Assembly: GCA_963728935.1 (NCBI GenBank)
Contig: CAVSMC010000001.1
Location: 1,240,001-1,304,000 of the forward strand
DNA length: 64,000 nucleotides
Direction of reading: 5' to 3'
Source: CAVSMC01 sp963728935
GTDB taxonomy: Bacteria; Pseudomonadota; Gammaproteobacteria; Burkholderiales; Casimicrobiaceae
The notes under the pieces are model-generated. The model made no database searches, was not told the origin of the DNA, and saw only the letters and a list, made by a program, of their open reading frames with translations. How positions within the stretch are numbered: position 1 is the first letter of the stretch; each line of letters begins with the position of its first letter. Positions 44,477-53,631 of this stretch are shown one piece after another. The translations under genes were made by a program, and so were the position numbers.

Positions 44477-44557
44477 AAGTAGGGTCAGACTCGACTTTCT
44501 TGGAGGCGGGTAGGTAGGCGCACTCGGCTGCCCGGAAAGTCGAGTCTGACCCTACTT
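44477..44557. repeat. Inverted repeat element at the nuoN-nqrA junction (copy 1)
   Basis: Two perfect 23-bp arms at 44477-44499 and 44535-44557 flank a 35-bp centre. The arm contains GGGTCAGACTCGACTTTC. In the transcribed (minus) direction the stem ends in a T-tract five bases before the nqrA ATG, like an intrinsic terminator. The same arm occurs at 60200-60241 near the malic enzyme. It is probably a mobile non-coding repeat of the REP/RAYT-associated kind (inference). Confidence 0.8.
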
Positions 44558-44559
44558 CT

Positions 44560-45951
44560 TCAGCTCCCGATGTGACCGATCACCCAGCCGGGAAAAACGA
44601 TCAGCAGCACCGACGGAACGAGGCAGATGACGCTGGCGCTGAGCGCGAGCGTTCGTGACGCATGCATCGAGGCCGTCGGTTCCTGCACGCCCATGAACAT
44701 GTACTGGATCACGCGCAGGTAGAAGTAGATGCCGAGGTAGCTTCCGACAAGGCCGAGCACGGCATACGTCGTGTAACCCGCGGCGATCACGTTCTTGAAG
44801 ATGAGGAACTTGGCGACGAACCCCGGCAACGGCGGAATGCCGGCGAGCGACAGCATCGCGATACCGATCATCAGTGCCGCATACGGATCGCGCTGGAACA
44901 ATCCCTTGAGCGTCGACAACCGGTCCTGCGCGGCGTCGTCGTCGCCGATCGGCAGCGACGCGAACGCGAGCAGGTTCATCAGCGCATAGGCGAGCACGTA
45001 GAAGAGCACCGCCTCGTAGCGGCCGTCGGGCGCGCCGAGGAACGCGTAGTACAGGAAGCCCGCGTGCGCGATCGACGAGTACGCGATCATCCGCCGGAAG
45101 CTCGACTGGCGCATCGCCGCGAGGTTGCCCCACACGATGGAGATCAACGGCAGCAGCGCGAGCAGATCGGCGAGCGTTCCGCTGACGCTCGCCTGACCGA
45201 ACAATCGGACCGCGGCGAGCAGCACGCCGGCCTTGATGATCGTCGCCATGTAGCCGGTGACCGGCACGCTTGCCGCTTCGTACGCATCGGGCGCCCACGC
45301 ATGGAACGGCACGACGGCGGCCTTGAGGAAGAACGCGACGACGATGAGAACGACGGCTGCGCGCGTCATGATGTCGGACGATCCGAGCGCGGCCGCGAAC
45401 GTCGAGAGCGCCATCGAGCCGCTGCCGCCGTAGAGCAGCGAAACACCCATAAGGAACGTCGCCGTCGCAGTGCCCGACAGCACCAGGTATTTCAACGCCG
45501 CTTCGACGCTTTCCGGACGCCTGAAGGCGATCAGCACCAGCACGTAGACCGGCACCGCCATCAGCTCCAGGCCGAGGAACAGCGTGAGGAAGCTGTCTGC
45601 GGAGAGCATCAGGCAGATGCCGTACAGCGAGGAGAGCACGAGCACGTGGAACCGCGTGCTGGAGACGTCGTCGCGCGACAGCAGCAACACGGGGATCGCG
45701 AGCAGCAGCACGAGCGCTTTCGCGGCGAGATCGGCCGGCGCGACCGAATATTGGCCGGGGAACGGCGTCTCGATGTAACCGGTCAGATGCAGCCACGTCG
45801 CGGCGGTCGCGGCAGCCGCGACGGCTATCAGCGCAACGCCGAGCGCGCCGCGCTCCCGCTGCGACATCACGTCGGCGACGATCAGGACGACGATGCCGGC
45901 GAGCAGTGCGTGCTCGGGCAGCATCGCGTAGAACAAGGCTTGCCAGCTCAT
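44560..45951 (-). CDS. nuoN: NADH-quinone oxidoreductase subunit N
   Basis: This 463-residue antiporter-like membrane subunit has about 14 helices. The proton-channel lysine and glutamate regions are present (DSFLTLFLGLELMAVPVYVL, HAWAPDAYEAASVPVTGYMATIIKAGVLL). The start at 45951 (MSWQALFY) overlaps the stop of a small spacer frame by ATGA and has a GGAGG site; the longer frame to 45966 is not needed. It is the last gene of the nuo operon. Confidence 0.96.
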   Translation of the reverse strand: MSWQALFYAMLPEHALLAGIVVLIVADVMSQRERGALGVALIAVAAAATAATWLHLTGYIETPFPGQYSVAPADLAAKALVLLLAIPVLLLSRDDVSSTRFHVLVLSSLYGICLMLSADSFLTLFLGLELMAVPVYVLVLIAFRRPESVEAALKYLVLSGTATATFLMGVSLLYGGSGSMALSTFAAALGSSDIMTRAAVVLIVVAFFLKAAVVPFHAWAPDAYEAASVPVTGYMATIIKAGVLLAAVRLFGQASVSGTLADLLALLPLISIVWGNLAAMRQSSFRRMIAYSSIAHAGFLYYAFLGAPDGRYEAVLFYVLAYALMNLLAFASLPIGDDDAAQDRLSTLKGLFQRDPYAALMIGIAMLSLAGIPPLPGFVAKFLIFKNVIAAGYTTYAVLGLVGSYLGIYFYLRVIQYMFMGVQEPTASMHASRTLALSASVICLVPSVLLIVFPGWVIGHIGS

Positions 45952-46058
45952 CGCGGGCCTCCGCACCGTCGTTGCATTTTGGCAGGCACCGTCGTCGGCC
46001 CGGGCGACTCGCGCGCCGACAGCGCCTTCGGCGTTCTGCCTGCGGCCAGCGCGCTCAT
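45948..46058 (-). other. Mini-ORF joining nuoM and nuoN (36 codons)
   Basis: The frame starts at an ATG overlapping the nuoM stop (ATGA) and ends at a TGA overlapping the nuoN ATG. The peptide starts MSALAAGRTPKAL and is basic, with no known domain. The nuoN ribosome site (GGAGG) is near its end. Confidence 0.4.
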
Positions 46059-47656
46059 CGCGAGCCCCCCATCGATTGCACGGCGACCGCGTCGAGCAGT
46101 CGCGTCGGCTGGGTCGGCGCGACCGGCGTCGGCGTTGCGCGGCTGGTCGCGACCAGTTGCTTGTATTGTTTCGCCGCGAGCTCGGTCTTGCGCATCGGCT
46201 CGTCGGGGAAGAGGCCGAGCCAGAACACGGCGACGACGATCGCCGCGAGGATCGACTTCTCGCGCAGGTTGAGATCGAGCAGCGGCTCGTGCGGTGCTTT
46301 CGCGACGCCGAACAGGAAGCGCTGCGCGAACCACAGCATGTAGAGTGCGCCCAACACGACGCCCGAGACGGCGATCACCGAGAACACGAGCGGCAGCGAT
46401 GCGCCCTGCTGATGCTGCGCCCACGACGACGTGAACGAGCCCATCAGCACGAGGAATTCACCGGTAAAGCCGCTCGTCGTCGGAAGGCCGATCGAAGCGA
46501 GCGTGAGGATCATGAAGAACACCGAGTACACCGGCAGCGCCTTGGCGAGTCCGCCGTACGCGGCGAGATCGCGCGTGTGGCAGCGCTCGTAGATCATGCC
46601 GATCATGAAGAACAGCCCGGCCGCCGTGAGGCCGTGGCTCACCATCTGGATCACGGCGCCCTGGATGCCGAGGATGTCGAGGCTGGCCAGCCCGAGCATC
46701 ACGTAGCCCAGGTGGCTGATCGACGAATACGCGATGATCTTCTTGATGTCGGTCTGCACGAGCGCGAGGCACGCGCCGTAGACGATGCTGAGGACGGCGA
46801 GCATCATGATGGCGGGCGTTGCGATCTGCGTTGCGTCCGGGAAGAGGGGGAAGCCGAGCTTCATGAAGCCGTACGTCCCCATCTTCAGCAGCACGCCGGC
46901 GAGGATCACCGAGCCCGCCGTCGGCGCCTCGACGTGCGCGTCCGGCAGCCACGTATGCAACGGCACCATCGGCACCTTGATCGCGAACGACAGCGCGAAC
47001 GCGGCGAGCAGCAGCGACTGCGCCGACACCGGCAGCCGCGTCTTGTAGAGATCGGCGAACGCGAACGACGTGAGACCGGTGGCGTCGTTGACGGACCAGA
47101 CGAGATAGATGACGGCGGCGAGCATCAGGATGCTGCCGAACGCCGTGTACAGAACGAACTTCAGCGTCGCGTAGATTCGCCGCTCGCCGCCCCAGATGCC
47201 GATGATCAGGAACATCGGGATCAGCATCGCCTCCCAGAACACGTAGAAGACGAACAGATCCTGCGCGACGAACGTGCCGAGCATCGCGAACTGGATCAGG
47301 AACACCATCGAATAGAAGAGCTTCACATCCTTCGTGATCGCCGAGAACGCGCCGGCGACCACCAGCGGACCGAGGAACGCTGTCAACAGCACGAGCAGGA
47401 CGTTGAAGCCGTCGAGGCCGATGTCGTAGTAGACGCCCCAGACCGCTATCCACGGGATGCGCGTCTCGAATTGCAGCGTCGGATCGCTCCCGTCGAAAGC
47501 GACGTACAGCACGGCCGCCAGCACGAACTGGACGAGCATGACGGCGAGCGAGATCCAGCGCATCCGGTCTTCGCGCGCAGCAGGCGTCAGCACGAGAAAC
47601 AGGATGCCGGCGAGCGGCAGATAGAGGACGACGTTCAGAAGCGTTGCGCTAGCCAT
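46055..47656 (-). CDS. nuoM: NADH-quinone oxidoreductase subunit M
   Basis: This 533-residue proton-pumping antiporter-like subunit has about 14 helices (WEAMLIPMFLIIGIWGG, LPDAHVEAPTAGSVILAGVLLKMG). The start at 47656 (MASATLLN) overlaps nuoL by 8 bp. Length and motifs are normal. Confidence 0.97.
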   Translation of the reverse strand: MASATLLNVVLYLPLAGILFLVLTPAAREDRMRWISLAVMLVQFVLAAVLYVAFDGSDPTLQFETRIPWIAVWGVYYDIGLDGFNVLLVLLTAFLGPLVVAGAFSAITKDVKLFYSMVFLIQFAMLGTFVAQDLFVFYVFWEAMLIPMFLIIGIWGGERRIYATLKFVLYTAFGSILMLAAVIYLVWSVNDATGLTSFAFADLYKTRLPVSAQSLLLAAFALSFAIKVPMVPLHTWLPDAHVEAPTAGSVILAGVLLKMGTYGFMKLGFPLFPDATQIATPAIMMLAVLSIVYGACLALVQTDIKKIIAYSSISHLGYVMLGLASLDILGIQGAVIQMVSHGLTAAGLFFMIGMIYERCHTRDLAAYGGLAKALPVYSVFFMILTLASIGLPTTSGFTGEFLVLMGSFTSSWAQHQQGASLPLVFSVIAVSGVVLGALYMLWFAQRFLFGVAKAPHEPLLDLNLREKSILAAIVVAVFWLGLFPDEPMRKTELAAKQYKQLVATSRATPTPVAPTQPTRLLDAVAVQSMGGSR

Positions 47657-49526
47657 GGCGCCAGCTCCAGGCAAGCGCGGCGACGATGCCCAGTAGCACG
47701 AGGAATGCGTAGAGGTGGAGGTTGCCGGTCTGCATGCGGCCGAGCGCACCGGCACTTCTGCGCGCGAGCCCGGCGAGCCCGTCGAGCGATCCGTCGATCA
47801 GCAGCCGATCGCCCAGACGCAGGAAGATGCGATCGGAGATCCAGTTGAGCGGGCGGCCGAGCACGGCTTCGTACAGCTCGTCGATGAAGTACTTGTTGTA
47901 GAGCAGCTTGTGCATGCCGACGAAGCGCTCGCGCAGCCGCGCAGCGCGCTCGAGACCCCCGCCGAACAGCAGCAGCGCGCCGCCGATGCCGGCGACGGCG
48001 ATCACGACCGATACGACGACGAGCGACGTTTCGACGTGATGCAGCTCCTCGGCGATGGCCGGCAGCGGCAGCACCGGTTCGAGGAAGTGCGGCAGCGCGA
48101 CGAAGCCGCCGACTGCCGATGCGATCGCGAGCACGATCAGCACGCCGGTCATCGACCACGGCGACTCGTGGACATGGTCCTCGACGTCAGGCTCGACGCG
48201 CGAGCGGCCGAGGAACACGAGATAGAGCAGCCGGAACATGTAGAACGCCGTCATCAGCGCGGTCGCCGCGAGAACGACCCACAACGCAGTCGAGCCGCCC
48301 TTGCTCGAGGCGAACGCGAACCAGAGGATCTCGTCCTTCGAGAAGAAGCCGGCGAGCGGCGGGATGCCGGCGATCGCGAGTGTCGCAATCGCGAATGTCG
48401 CGAACGTGATCGGGATCTTGCGCGCGATGCCGCCCATCTTGCGGATGTCCTGCTCGCCGGCGAGCGCGTGGATCACGCTGCCCGCGCCGAGGAACAGGCA
48501 GGCTTTGAAGAACGCGTGCGTGTAGACGTGGAAGATCGCCACGCCATAGGCGCCGACGCCGAGCGCGGCGAACATGAAGCCCAACTGCGACACCGTCGAG
48601 TACGCGAGCACGCGCTTGATGTCGGTTTGCGTGATCGCGATCGTCGCGGCGAAGAACGCGGTCGCCGCACCGATGCCGGCGACGATCGCCGATGCATCCG
48701 GCGCATGCATGTAGATGCCGGACATGCGTGCGACCAGATAGACGCCGGCGGTCACCATCGTCGCGGCGTGGATCAACGCGGACACCGGCGTCGGTCCCGC
48801 CATCGCGTCGGGCAGCCAGACGTGCAGCGGAATCTGCGCCGACTTGCCGGTCGCGCCGACGAAGAGCAGCAGGCCGACCAGGCTCGCCGAGACAGCCGGC
48901 GCCGTGCCTGACAGGAACGCCGCGTTGATCGTGTCCATGTCGAGCGTGCCGAACGTCGCCCATAGCACGAACATGCCCAGCAGGAAGCCGGCGTCGCCGA
49001 CGCGGTTGGTGATGAACGCCTTCTTTCCGGCCCGGGCGTTGACCGGGTCCTCGAACCAGAAGCCGATCAGCAGATACGACGCGAGGCCAACGCCTTCCCA
49101 GCCGACGAACAGCACGAGCAGCGAGCGCCCGAGCACGAGCGACAGCATGAAGAACAGGAACAGGTTGAGATACGCGAAAAAGCGCGCGTAGCTCTTGTCT
49201 TCGTGCATGTAGCCGATCGAGTAGATATGGATCACCGATCCGACGCCGGTCACGATCAACGTCATCACCGCGGCGAGACGATCGAAGTAGAAAGCGACCT
49301 CGAGCGGCTTGCCGTCGATCACCGCCCAGCTGTAGACCAAGTCGATGATCGGCTTGCCGGTCGACGCGAGCTGCGAGTACGCCATGAGCGCCAGCACGAA
49401 GGAAGCGATCGGAAGCGCGCAACCGACGACGGTGACAAAGCGGTTACCGAGCCGGTTGCCCCACAAGCCGTTCGCGACGAAACCGGCGAGCGGCAGTAGG
49501 ACGATCAGCGCGAGCAAGTGGTTCAC
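47649..49526 (-). CDS. nuoL: NADH-quinone oxidoreductase subunit L, GTG start
   Basis: This 625-residue antiporter-like subunit includes the lateral helix region at the C-terminus (HKLLYNKYFIDELYE). Channel motifs are present (WEGVGLASYLLIGFW, LPDAMAGPTPVSALIHAATMV). No ATG fits near the nuoK stop, so the GTG at 49526, 2 bp after that stop, is chosen. Proton pumping is expected. Confidence 0.96.
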   Translation of the reverse strand: MNHLLALIVLLPLAGFVANGLWGNRLGNRFVTVVGCALPIASFVLALMAYSQLASTGKPIIDLVYSWAVIDGKPLEVAFYFDRLAAVMTLIVTGVGSVIHIYSIGYMHEDKSYARFFAYLNLFLFFMLSLVLGRSLLVLFVGWEGVGLASYLLIGFWFEDPVNARAGKKAFITNRVGDAGFLLGMFVLWATFGTLDMDTINAAFLSGTAPAVSASLVGLLLFVGATGKSAQIPLHVWLPDAMAGPTPVSALIHAATMVTAGVYLVARMSGIYMHAPDASAIVAGIGAATAFFAATIAITQTDIKRVLAYSTVSQLGFMFAALGVGAYGVAIFHVYTHAFFKACLFLGAGSVIHALAGEQDIRKMGGIARKIPITFATFAIATLAIAGIPPLAGFFSKDEILWFAFASSKGGSTALWVVLAATALMTAFYMFRLLYLVFLGRSRVEPDVEDHVHESPWSMTGVLIVLAIASAVGGFVALPHFLEPVLPLPAIAEELHHVETSLVVVSVVIAVAGIGGALLLFGGGLERAARLRERFVGMHKLLYNKYFIDELYEAVLGRPLNWISDRIFLRLGDRLLIDGSLDGLAGLARRSAGALGRMQTGNLHLYAFLVLLGIVAALAWSWRHG

Positions 49527-49528
49527 CG

Positions 49529-49831
49529 CTATCCTCTCAGGTCGGCGAAGGCGTCGGCGTCGAGCGTGCGCTTCTGACGGACCAGCAGCAGCACGATGGG
49601 GATCGCGATCGCGATCTCGGCCGCGGCGACGACGAAGACGAGGAACACGAGCACGGCGCCCACCGCCGTTCCGGTCTGCTGCGCGAACGTGACGAGCGAG
49701 AGGTTCACGCCGTTCAGCATCACCTCCATGCACATCAGCATGACGAGCAGGTTGCGCCGGACGATGACGCCGAGCAGGCCGATCGCGAACATCGCGACCG
49801 ACAGCGTGAGCAGAAGCTGCACCTTATCCAT
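49529..49831 (-). CDS. nuoK: NADH-quinone oxidoreductase subunit K
   Basis: This 100-residue, three-helix subunit carries the conserved membrane glutamate in MEVMLNGVNLSLV. It overlaps nuoJ by 8 bp. It is normal in length and part of the proton channel region of complex I. Confidence 0.97.
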   Translation of the reverse strand: MDKVQLLLTLSVAMFAIGLLGVIVRRNLLVMLMCMEVMLNGVNLSLVTFAQQTGTAVGAVLVFLVFVVAAAEIAIAIPIVLLLVRQKRTLDADAFADLRG

Positions 49832-50345
49832 GATCGGGCGCGCCTCCTTTGATCACCGCGAGCGCGGCGACGACTGCTGCGACCAGCAGCACGGAGGTCA
49901 CCTCGAACTGCAGCCAGTATTCGTTCAGGAACGCGACCGAGAACTGCTGCAACCCGAAGAACACCGTCGCACTCGCCGGTGCGTACAGCCCATGCAGCAG
50001 CGCGTACGCGAGCACGAAGATCAGCAGCACGCCCAGGACGACGCCGGGAACGAGCAGGCTGGAGAAGCGCTGGCGATTCGCCGGGTCGCGCGCGTCGAGC
50101 AGCATGATCACGTAGACCATGAACACCATGACGGCGCCGACGTAGATCAGCACCTGGAACGCTGCGATGAAGTGCACGCCGAGGATCCCGTAGATCCCGC
50201 CGAGGAAGATCATCGTCGAGATCAGCGCCATCGCGACGCGCATCGGCTGGCGCAGCACGAGCATCAGCACCGAACCCACGAGCGCGCACGCGGCGAACAC
50301 GTAGAGGAGCAGCGTGTCGAGGTTGGCGAGCAGCGATTCGATCAT
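49824..50345 (-). CDS. nuoJ: NADH-quinone oxidoreductase subunit J
   Basis: The 173-residue subunit has five helices and the conserved AAFQVLIYVGAVMVFMVYVIMLL region (third helix). The start at 50345 (MIESLLANL) is 7 bp after nuoI; an in-frame ATG at 50402 overlaps nuoI and is rejected. Confidence 0.96.
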   Translation of the reverse strand: MIESLLANLDTLLLYVFAACALVGSVLMLVLRQPMRVAMALISTMIFLGGIYGILGVHFIAAFQVLIYVGAVMVFMVYVIMLLDARDPANRQRFSSLLVPGVVLGVLLIFVLAYALLHGLYAPASATVFFGLQQFSVAFLNEYWLQFEVTSVLLVAAVVAALAVIKGGAPDHG

Positions 50346-50352
50346 GCGATCC

Positions 50353-51003
50353 TCAGTCGGCGGTGCCGGCGGCTTTTCGCGCCGGGTACGGTTTCGCGAC
50401 ATCGCTCTGCGGATTCCAGCGGAGCAGCTCCTCGTGGCCGAGCCACATCGTGTTCCGGTCGTTCGACGGCAGCCCCGGCACTTCCTTCACCATGCGGATC
50501 GCATCCTCGGGGCAAGCCTCGACGCACATGCCGCAGAACACGCAGCGCGAATAATCGATCTCGAAGCGGATCGGGTACTTCGGATGCGCGGGATCGCTCG
50601 GGTCGAACGCCGCCTCGATCTCGATTACCTTCGCCGGGCACACCGTTGCGCACATGTTGCAGGCAACGCACTGCGGGCTGCCGTCAGGACGCTGCGTGAG
50701 AACATGCTTGCCGCGGTTCGCTGGGGCGTAGTCCCAGCGCGCTTCTTCGGGGTAGTACGTGGTGAGCGCACCCTTGCGGCCCGTCATCCACTTGCCCATG
50801 TTGCGCAGGAACACCGTGCCGGTGACGATCAGCCCGCGGATGATCTCGAATAGATACGCGCGTTCCCACCAGCCCATCTCCATCTGGTTCCAGTACTGCT
50901 TGCGCACGTACGGCTTGCGGACGGTCGCGGTCGGCTTCGCGAGCGCGATGTGGGGCGCCGGCGGAGCGGTCTGCGATTCGACGCGTTGCGCGGGGCGACT
51001 CAT
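50353..51003 (-). CDS. nuoI: NADH-quinone oxidoreductase subunit I (two 4Fe-4S)
   Basis: The 216-residue protein has two ferredoxin-type clusters, CVACNMCATVCP and CVFCGMCVEACP. It has a longer than usual N-terminal extension (about 40 residues, Pro/Ala-rich). The start at 51003 overlaps the nuoH stop by ATGA. It carries clusters N6a and N6b toward quinone. Confidence 0.96.
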   Translation of the reverse strand: MSRPAQRVESQTAPPAPHIALAKPTATVRKPYVRKQYWNQMEMGWWERAYLFEIIRGLIVTGTVFLRNMGKWMTGRKGALTTYYPEEARWDYAPANRGKHVLTQRPDGSPQCVACNMCATVCPAKVIEIEAAFDPSDPAHPKYPIRFEIDYSRCVFCGMCVEACPEDAIRMVKEVPGLPSNDRNTMWLGHEELLRWNPQSDVAKPYPARKAAGTAD

Positions 51004-52145
51004 GCCATCCCCCCAAGCATCCAGACGGCGACGACCGTGACGACGAGATTCGCGATCGCAAGCGGGAACATGAACTTCCATGCGAACTTCAGCACCTGGT
51101 CGTAACGGAAGCGCGGTAGCGACCAGCGGATCAGGATCTGGAAGCTGCAGAGCAGGAACACCTTGGCGAGGAACGTGACGACCTGGATCGCGACGACCGC
51201 GCCGTGCGGCAGCGCGACGTCGTGGCCGCCGGGGAACGAGAATCCGGCGTCGGTCATGTAGGGCAAGTTATAGCCGCCGAGGAACAGCGTCGCGAACAGC
51301 GCACCGATGATCGCGATCTCGATGAACTCGGCGAACATGAAGAGACCCATCTTCATGCCGCTGTATTCGGTGAAGTAGCCGGAGATGAGCTCCGACTCGG
51401 CTTCTGGCAGGTCGAACGGGATCCGCTTGTTCTCGGCGACCGCGGCCGCCATGAACAGCGTCGCGGCGAACGGCTGGTAGACGATGCCCCACGCCGGCAG
51501 CACACCAAGCACCGTGCCCGACTGCTGCTGGACGATCGACGTGAGATCGACGGTGCCGTACACGAGGATCAGGCCGAGCACGGTGAGACCCATCACGAGC
51601 TCGTAGCTGATCATCTGCGAGCCGGCTCGCAACGCGCCGAGCAGCGAATACTTGTTCGAAGACGACCACCCGGCGAGCATCGCGCCGATGACCGTGAGGC
51701 CGCCGAACGCGAACACGATAAGCAGTCCGGCATCGAGCCGCGCAATCTGCATCGGATATGCGCGATCGCCAAACCAGCCGGCGAGCGCGGGAATGATCTT
51801 GCCCGGCACGAGCACGCCGCCGAACGGGATGACGGCGAACACGAGCAGCACCGGCGCAAAGACGACCCACGGCGCCACCGCGTACGCGTACCAGTCGTAC
51901 GTCTTCGGCCGGAAGTCTTCCTTCAGCAGCATCTTCAGACCGTCGGCCATGCCGTGGAACAGCCCCCACCAGACGAGCTTCACCTGCGTGAACGGAAGTC
52001 TCAAGTAGGCACGGTTCGCGCCGATGCGATCGGACATCACCGCGGCCTGCTTGCGCTCGACCCACGTCAGGATGATGCCGAACGTCATCAGCACGGCGAT
52101 GCCGTAGACGATGTACAGCGCGTAGACGACGAGGTCCTGCATCAT
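51000..52145 (-). CDS. nuoH: NADH-quinone oxidoreductase subunit H
   Basis: The 381-residue eight-helix subunit at the quinone site has GANRAYLRLPFTQVK and DLPEAESELISGY loops. Its ATG overlaps the stop of a 15-codon spacer frame after nuoG. Standard length. Confidence 0.97.
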   Translation of the reverse strand: MMQDLVVYALYIVYGIAVLMTFGIILTWVERKQAAVMSDRIGANRAYLRLPFTQVKLVWWGLFHGMADGLKMLLKEDFRPKTYDWYAYAVAPWVVFAPVLLVFAVIPFGGVLVPGKIIPALAGWFGDRAYPMQIARLDAGLLIVFAFGGLTVIGAMLAGWSSSNKYSLLGALRAGSQMISYELVMGLTVLGLILVYGTVDLTSIVQQQSGTVLGVLPAWGIVYQPFAATLFMAAAVAENKRIPFDLPEAESELISGYFTEYSGMKMGLFMFAEFIEIAIIGALFATLFLGGYNLPYMTDAGFSFPGGHDVALPHGAVVAIQVVTFLAKVFLLCSFQILIRWSLPRFRYDQVLKFAWKFMFPLAIANLVVTVVAVWMLGGMA

Positions 52146-52189
52146 GCGACGGCCTCTTTGCGCCCGTGGGTTCGCTGCTCGCCGCTCAT
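52142..52189 (-). other. Mini-ORF joining nuoG and nuoH (15 codons)
   Basis: ATG overlaps the nuoG stop, and TGA overlaps the nuoH start (ATGA at both ends). The peptide is MSGEQRTHGRKEAVA. Its first five residues match the small frame between nqrA and nqrB. An AAAGAGG site for nuoH lies inside. Confidence 0.4.
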
Positions 52190-53631
52190 ACGGTCGCCTC
52201 GGTTGCCACCGCCAGCTCGGCGAACAGCGTCTCGGCGTCGACGACCGACGGCTTCTTCGCGAAGCACGGCTCGAACGCGCTCACGACGCCTTTGAAGTTC
52301 GTGTAATGGCCGGCGCGCTCCGTCTGGATGCTGATCGGGAAAAATACGTCGGCGTGGCCGTTTTCAGGCGCCAGCCAGGCATTGAGCAGCACGACCTTCG
52401 CGCGCGAGGGCAGCCCGCTGAAGTCGAACCCTTCGCCCCAGACGAGCACGAGATCGGTGTCGTCGTCGAAGCGTATCGGCGCGTCGCCGAAGAGCGCGCG
52501 AGCGGCCGTCGTGTTGGGGTTCTTGTCGGCGCGGATCAGGAAGTCGTCCTCGACCGTCTCGCCGGGCTGCGTGACCTGGTCGGCCTTGACGAATGTCTTG
52601 AAGCGCTGGCCGACCGTGCACTTGAACGCGACGAGCTCCTCGTTGGACGCCCAGCTCGACACCAGCGCCACCGGATGCTTCGCCGCCGCGATCAGCTCGT
52701 GCGCCGCCCGCAACGCGGTCGCGATCGCTACCGGCTTGCCCTTGATCATCGGTTGCACGGCGCGCGCCCGCTCGAACAGCTGCACGAGGTCGCGCGCCTT
52801 GTTGCAGACCCACGGGCCGTTGACGGCGTCGTTCTGCAGCGGCGTCACGCGCTCGACACGCTCGTTCTTGCGTGCGTCGAGCGCATTGAGCTTCCAAGCC
52901 TTCTTGCGGTGCCATAGCTGCACGTTGCAGCCGCGCGAGCAACCGGGACACACCGACGGCGTCGGCTCGAGATACCAGACGCGCGACTGGTAGAAGAACG
53001 ACTTCGACAGCAGCGCGCCAACCGGGCAGATGTCGACGACGTTTTCGGAATACGGGTCCCTGTCGAAGCTGCCGTCCTCGGCGGCACGCACGAGCGAGTG
53101 GTCGCCGCGATCCTGGATCGCGAGGCTCATCGACTTCGAGATCTCGCGCGTGAAGCGCACGCAGCGCGAGCAGAAGATGCAGCGCTCGTTGTCGAGCGTG
53201 ATCCGCTCCGACAGCGGGTGGAACTTGGTCGCGTGCACCTTCGGGTCGCGCGATTTCGACGGCTCACCGTTGTACTCGTAGTGCGCGTCCTGCAGCATGC
53301 ACTCGCCGGCCTTGTCGCAGATGCCGCAGTCGACGGGGTGGTTCAACGTGATGAACTGCAGCGTCGCCTTGCGCCGCGCCTTCACCTTGTCGGAGTCGGT
53401 GAGCACGCGCATGCCTGCGCTGATCGGCATGTTGCAGGCGATCTCGACCCAGCCTTCGCCGCCCTTGTCGTCCTCGACTTCGACGCAGCAGATCCGGCAG
53501 TTGCCGTGCACCGACAGGTTCGGATGCCAGCAGAAGTAGGGTATGTAGAAGCCGTTCGCAAGCGCGGCCTGCATGACCGTCTGGCCGTCCTCGGCGTGCA
53601 CCGGTTGCCCGTTGATGAAGAGGTCAGGCAT
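52186..53631 (-). CDS. nuoG: NADH-quinone oxidoreductase subunit G, short form
   Basis: At 481 residues it is clearly shorter than usual NuoG (about 690-900). The N-terminal 2Fe-2S domain (CWHPNLSVHGNCRICC), the His/Cys cluster (CGICDKAGECMLQDAHYEY) and the ferredoxin part (CIFCSRCVRFTREI, DICPVGALL) are intact. CPGCSRGC begins a molybdopterin-like domain that is compact but keeps a normal end (TERAGHYTNFKGVVSAF). Electron transfer should work; the reduced part is the non-catalytic domain. It overlaps nuoF by 8 bp. Confidence 0.93.
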   Translation of the reverse strand: MPDLFINGQPVHAEDGQTVMQAALANGFYIPYFCWHPNLSVHGNCRICCVEVEDDKGGEGWVEIACNMPISAGMRVLTDSDKVKARRKATLQFITLNHPVDCGICDKAGECMLQDAHYEYNGEPSKSRDPKVHATKFHPLSERITLDNERCIFCSRCVRFTREISKSMSLAIQDRGDHSLVRAAEDGSFDRDPYSENVVDICPVGALLSKSFFYQSRVWYLEPTPSVCPGCSRGCNVQLWHRKKAWKLNALDARKNERVERVTPLQNDAVNGPWVCNKARDLVQLFERARAVQPMIKGKPVAIATALRAAHELIAAAKHPVALVSSWASNEELVAFKCTVGQRFKTFVKADQVTQPGETVEDDFLIRADKNPNTTAARALFGDAPIRFDDDTDLVLVWGEGFDFSGLPSRAKVVLLNAWLAPENGHADVFFPISIQTERAGHYTNFKGVVSAFEPCFAKKPSVVDAETLFAELAVATEATV

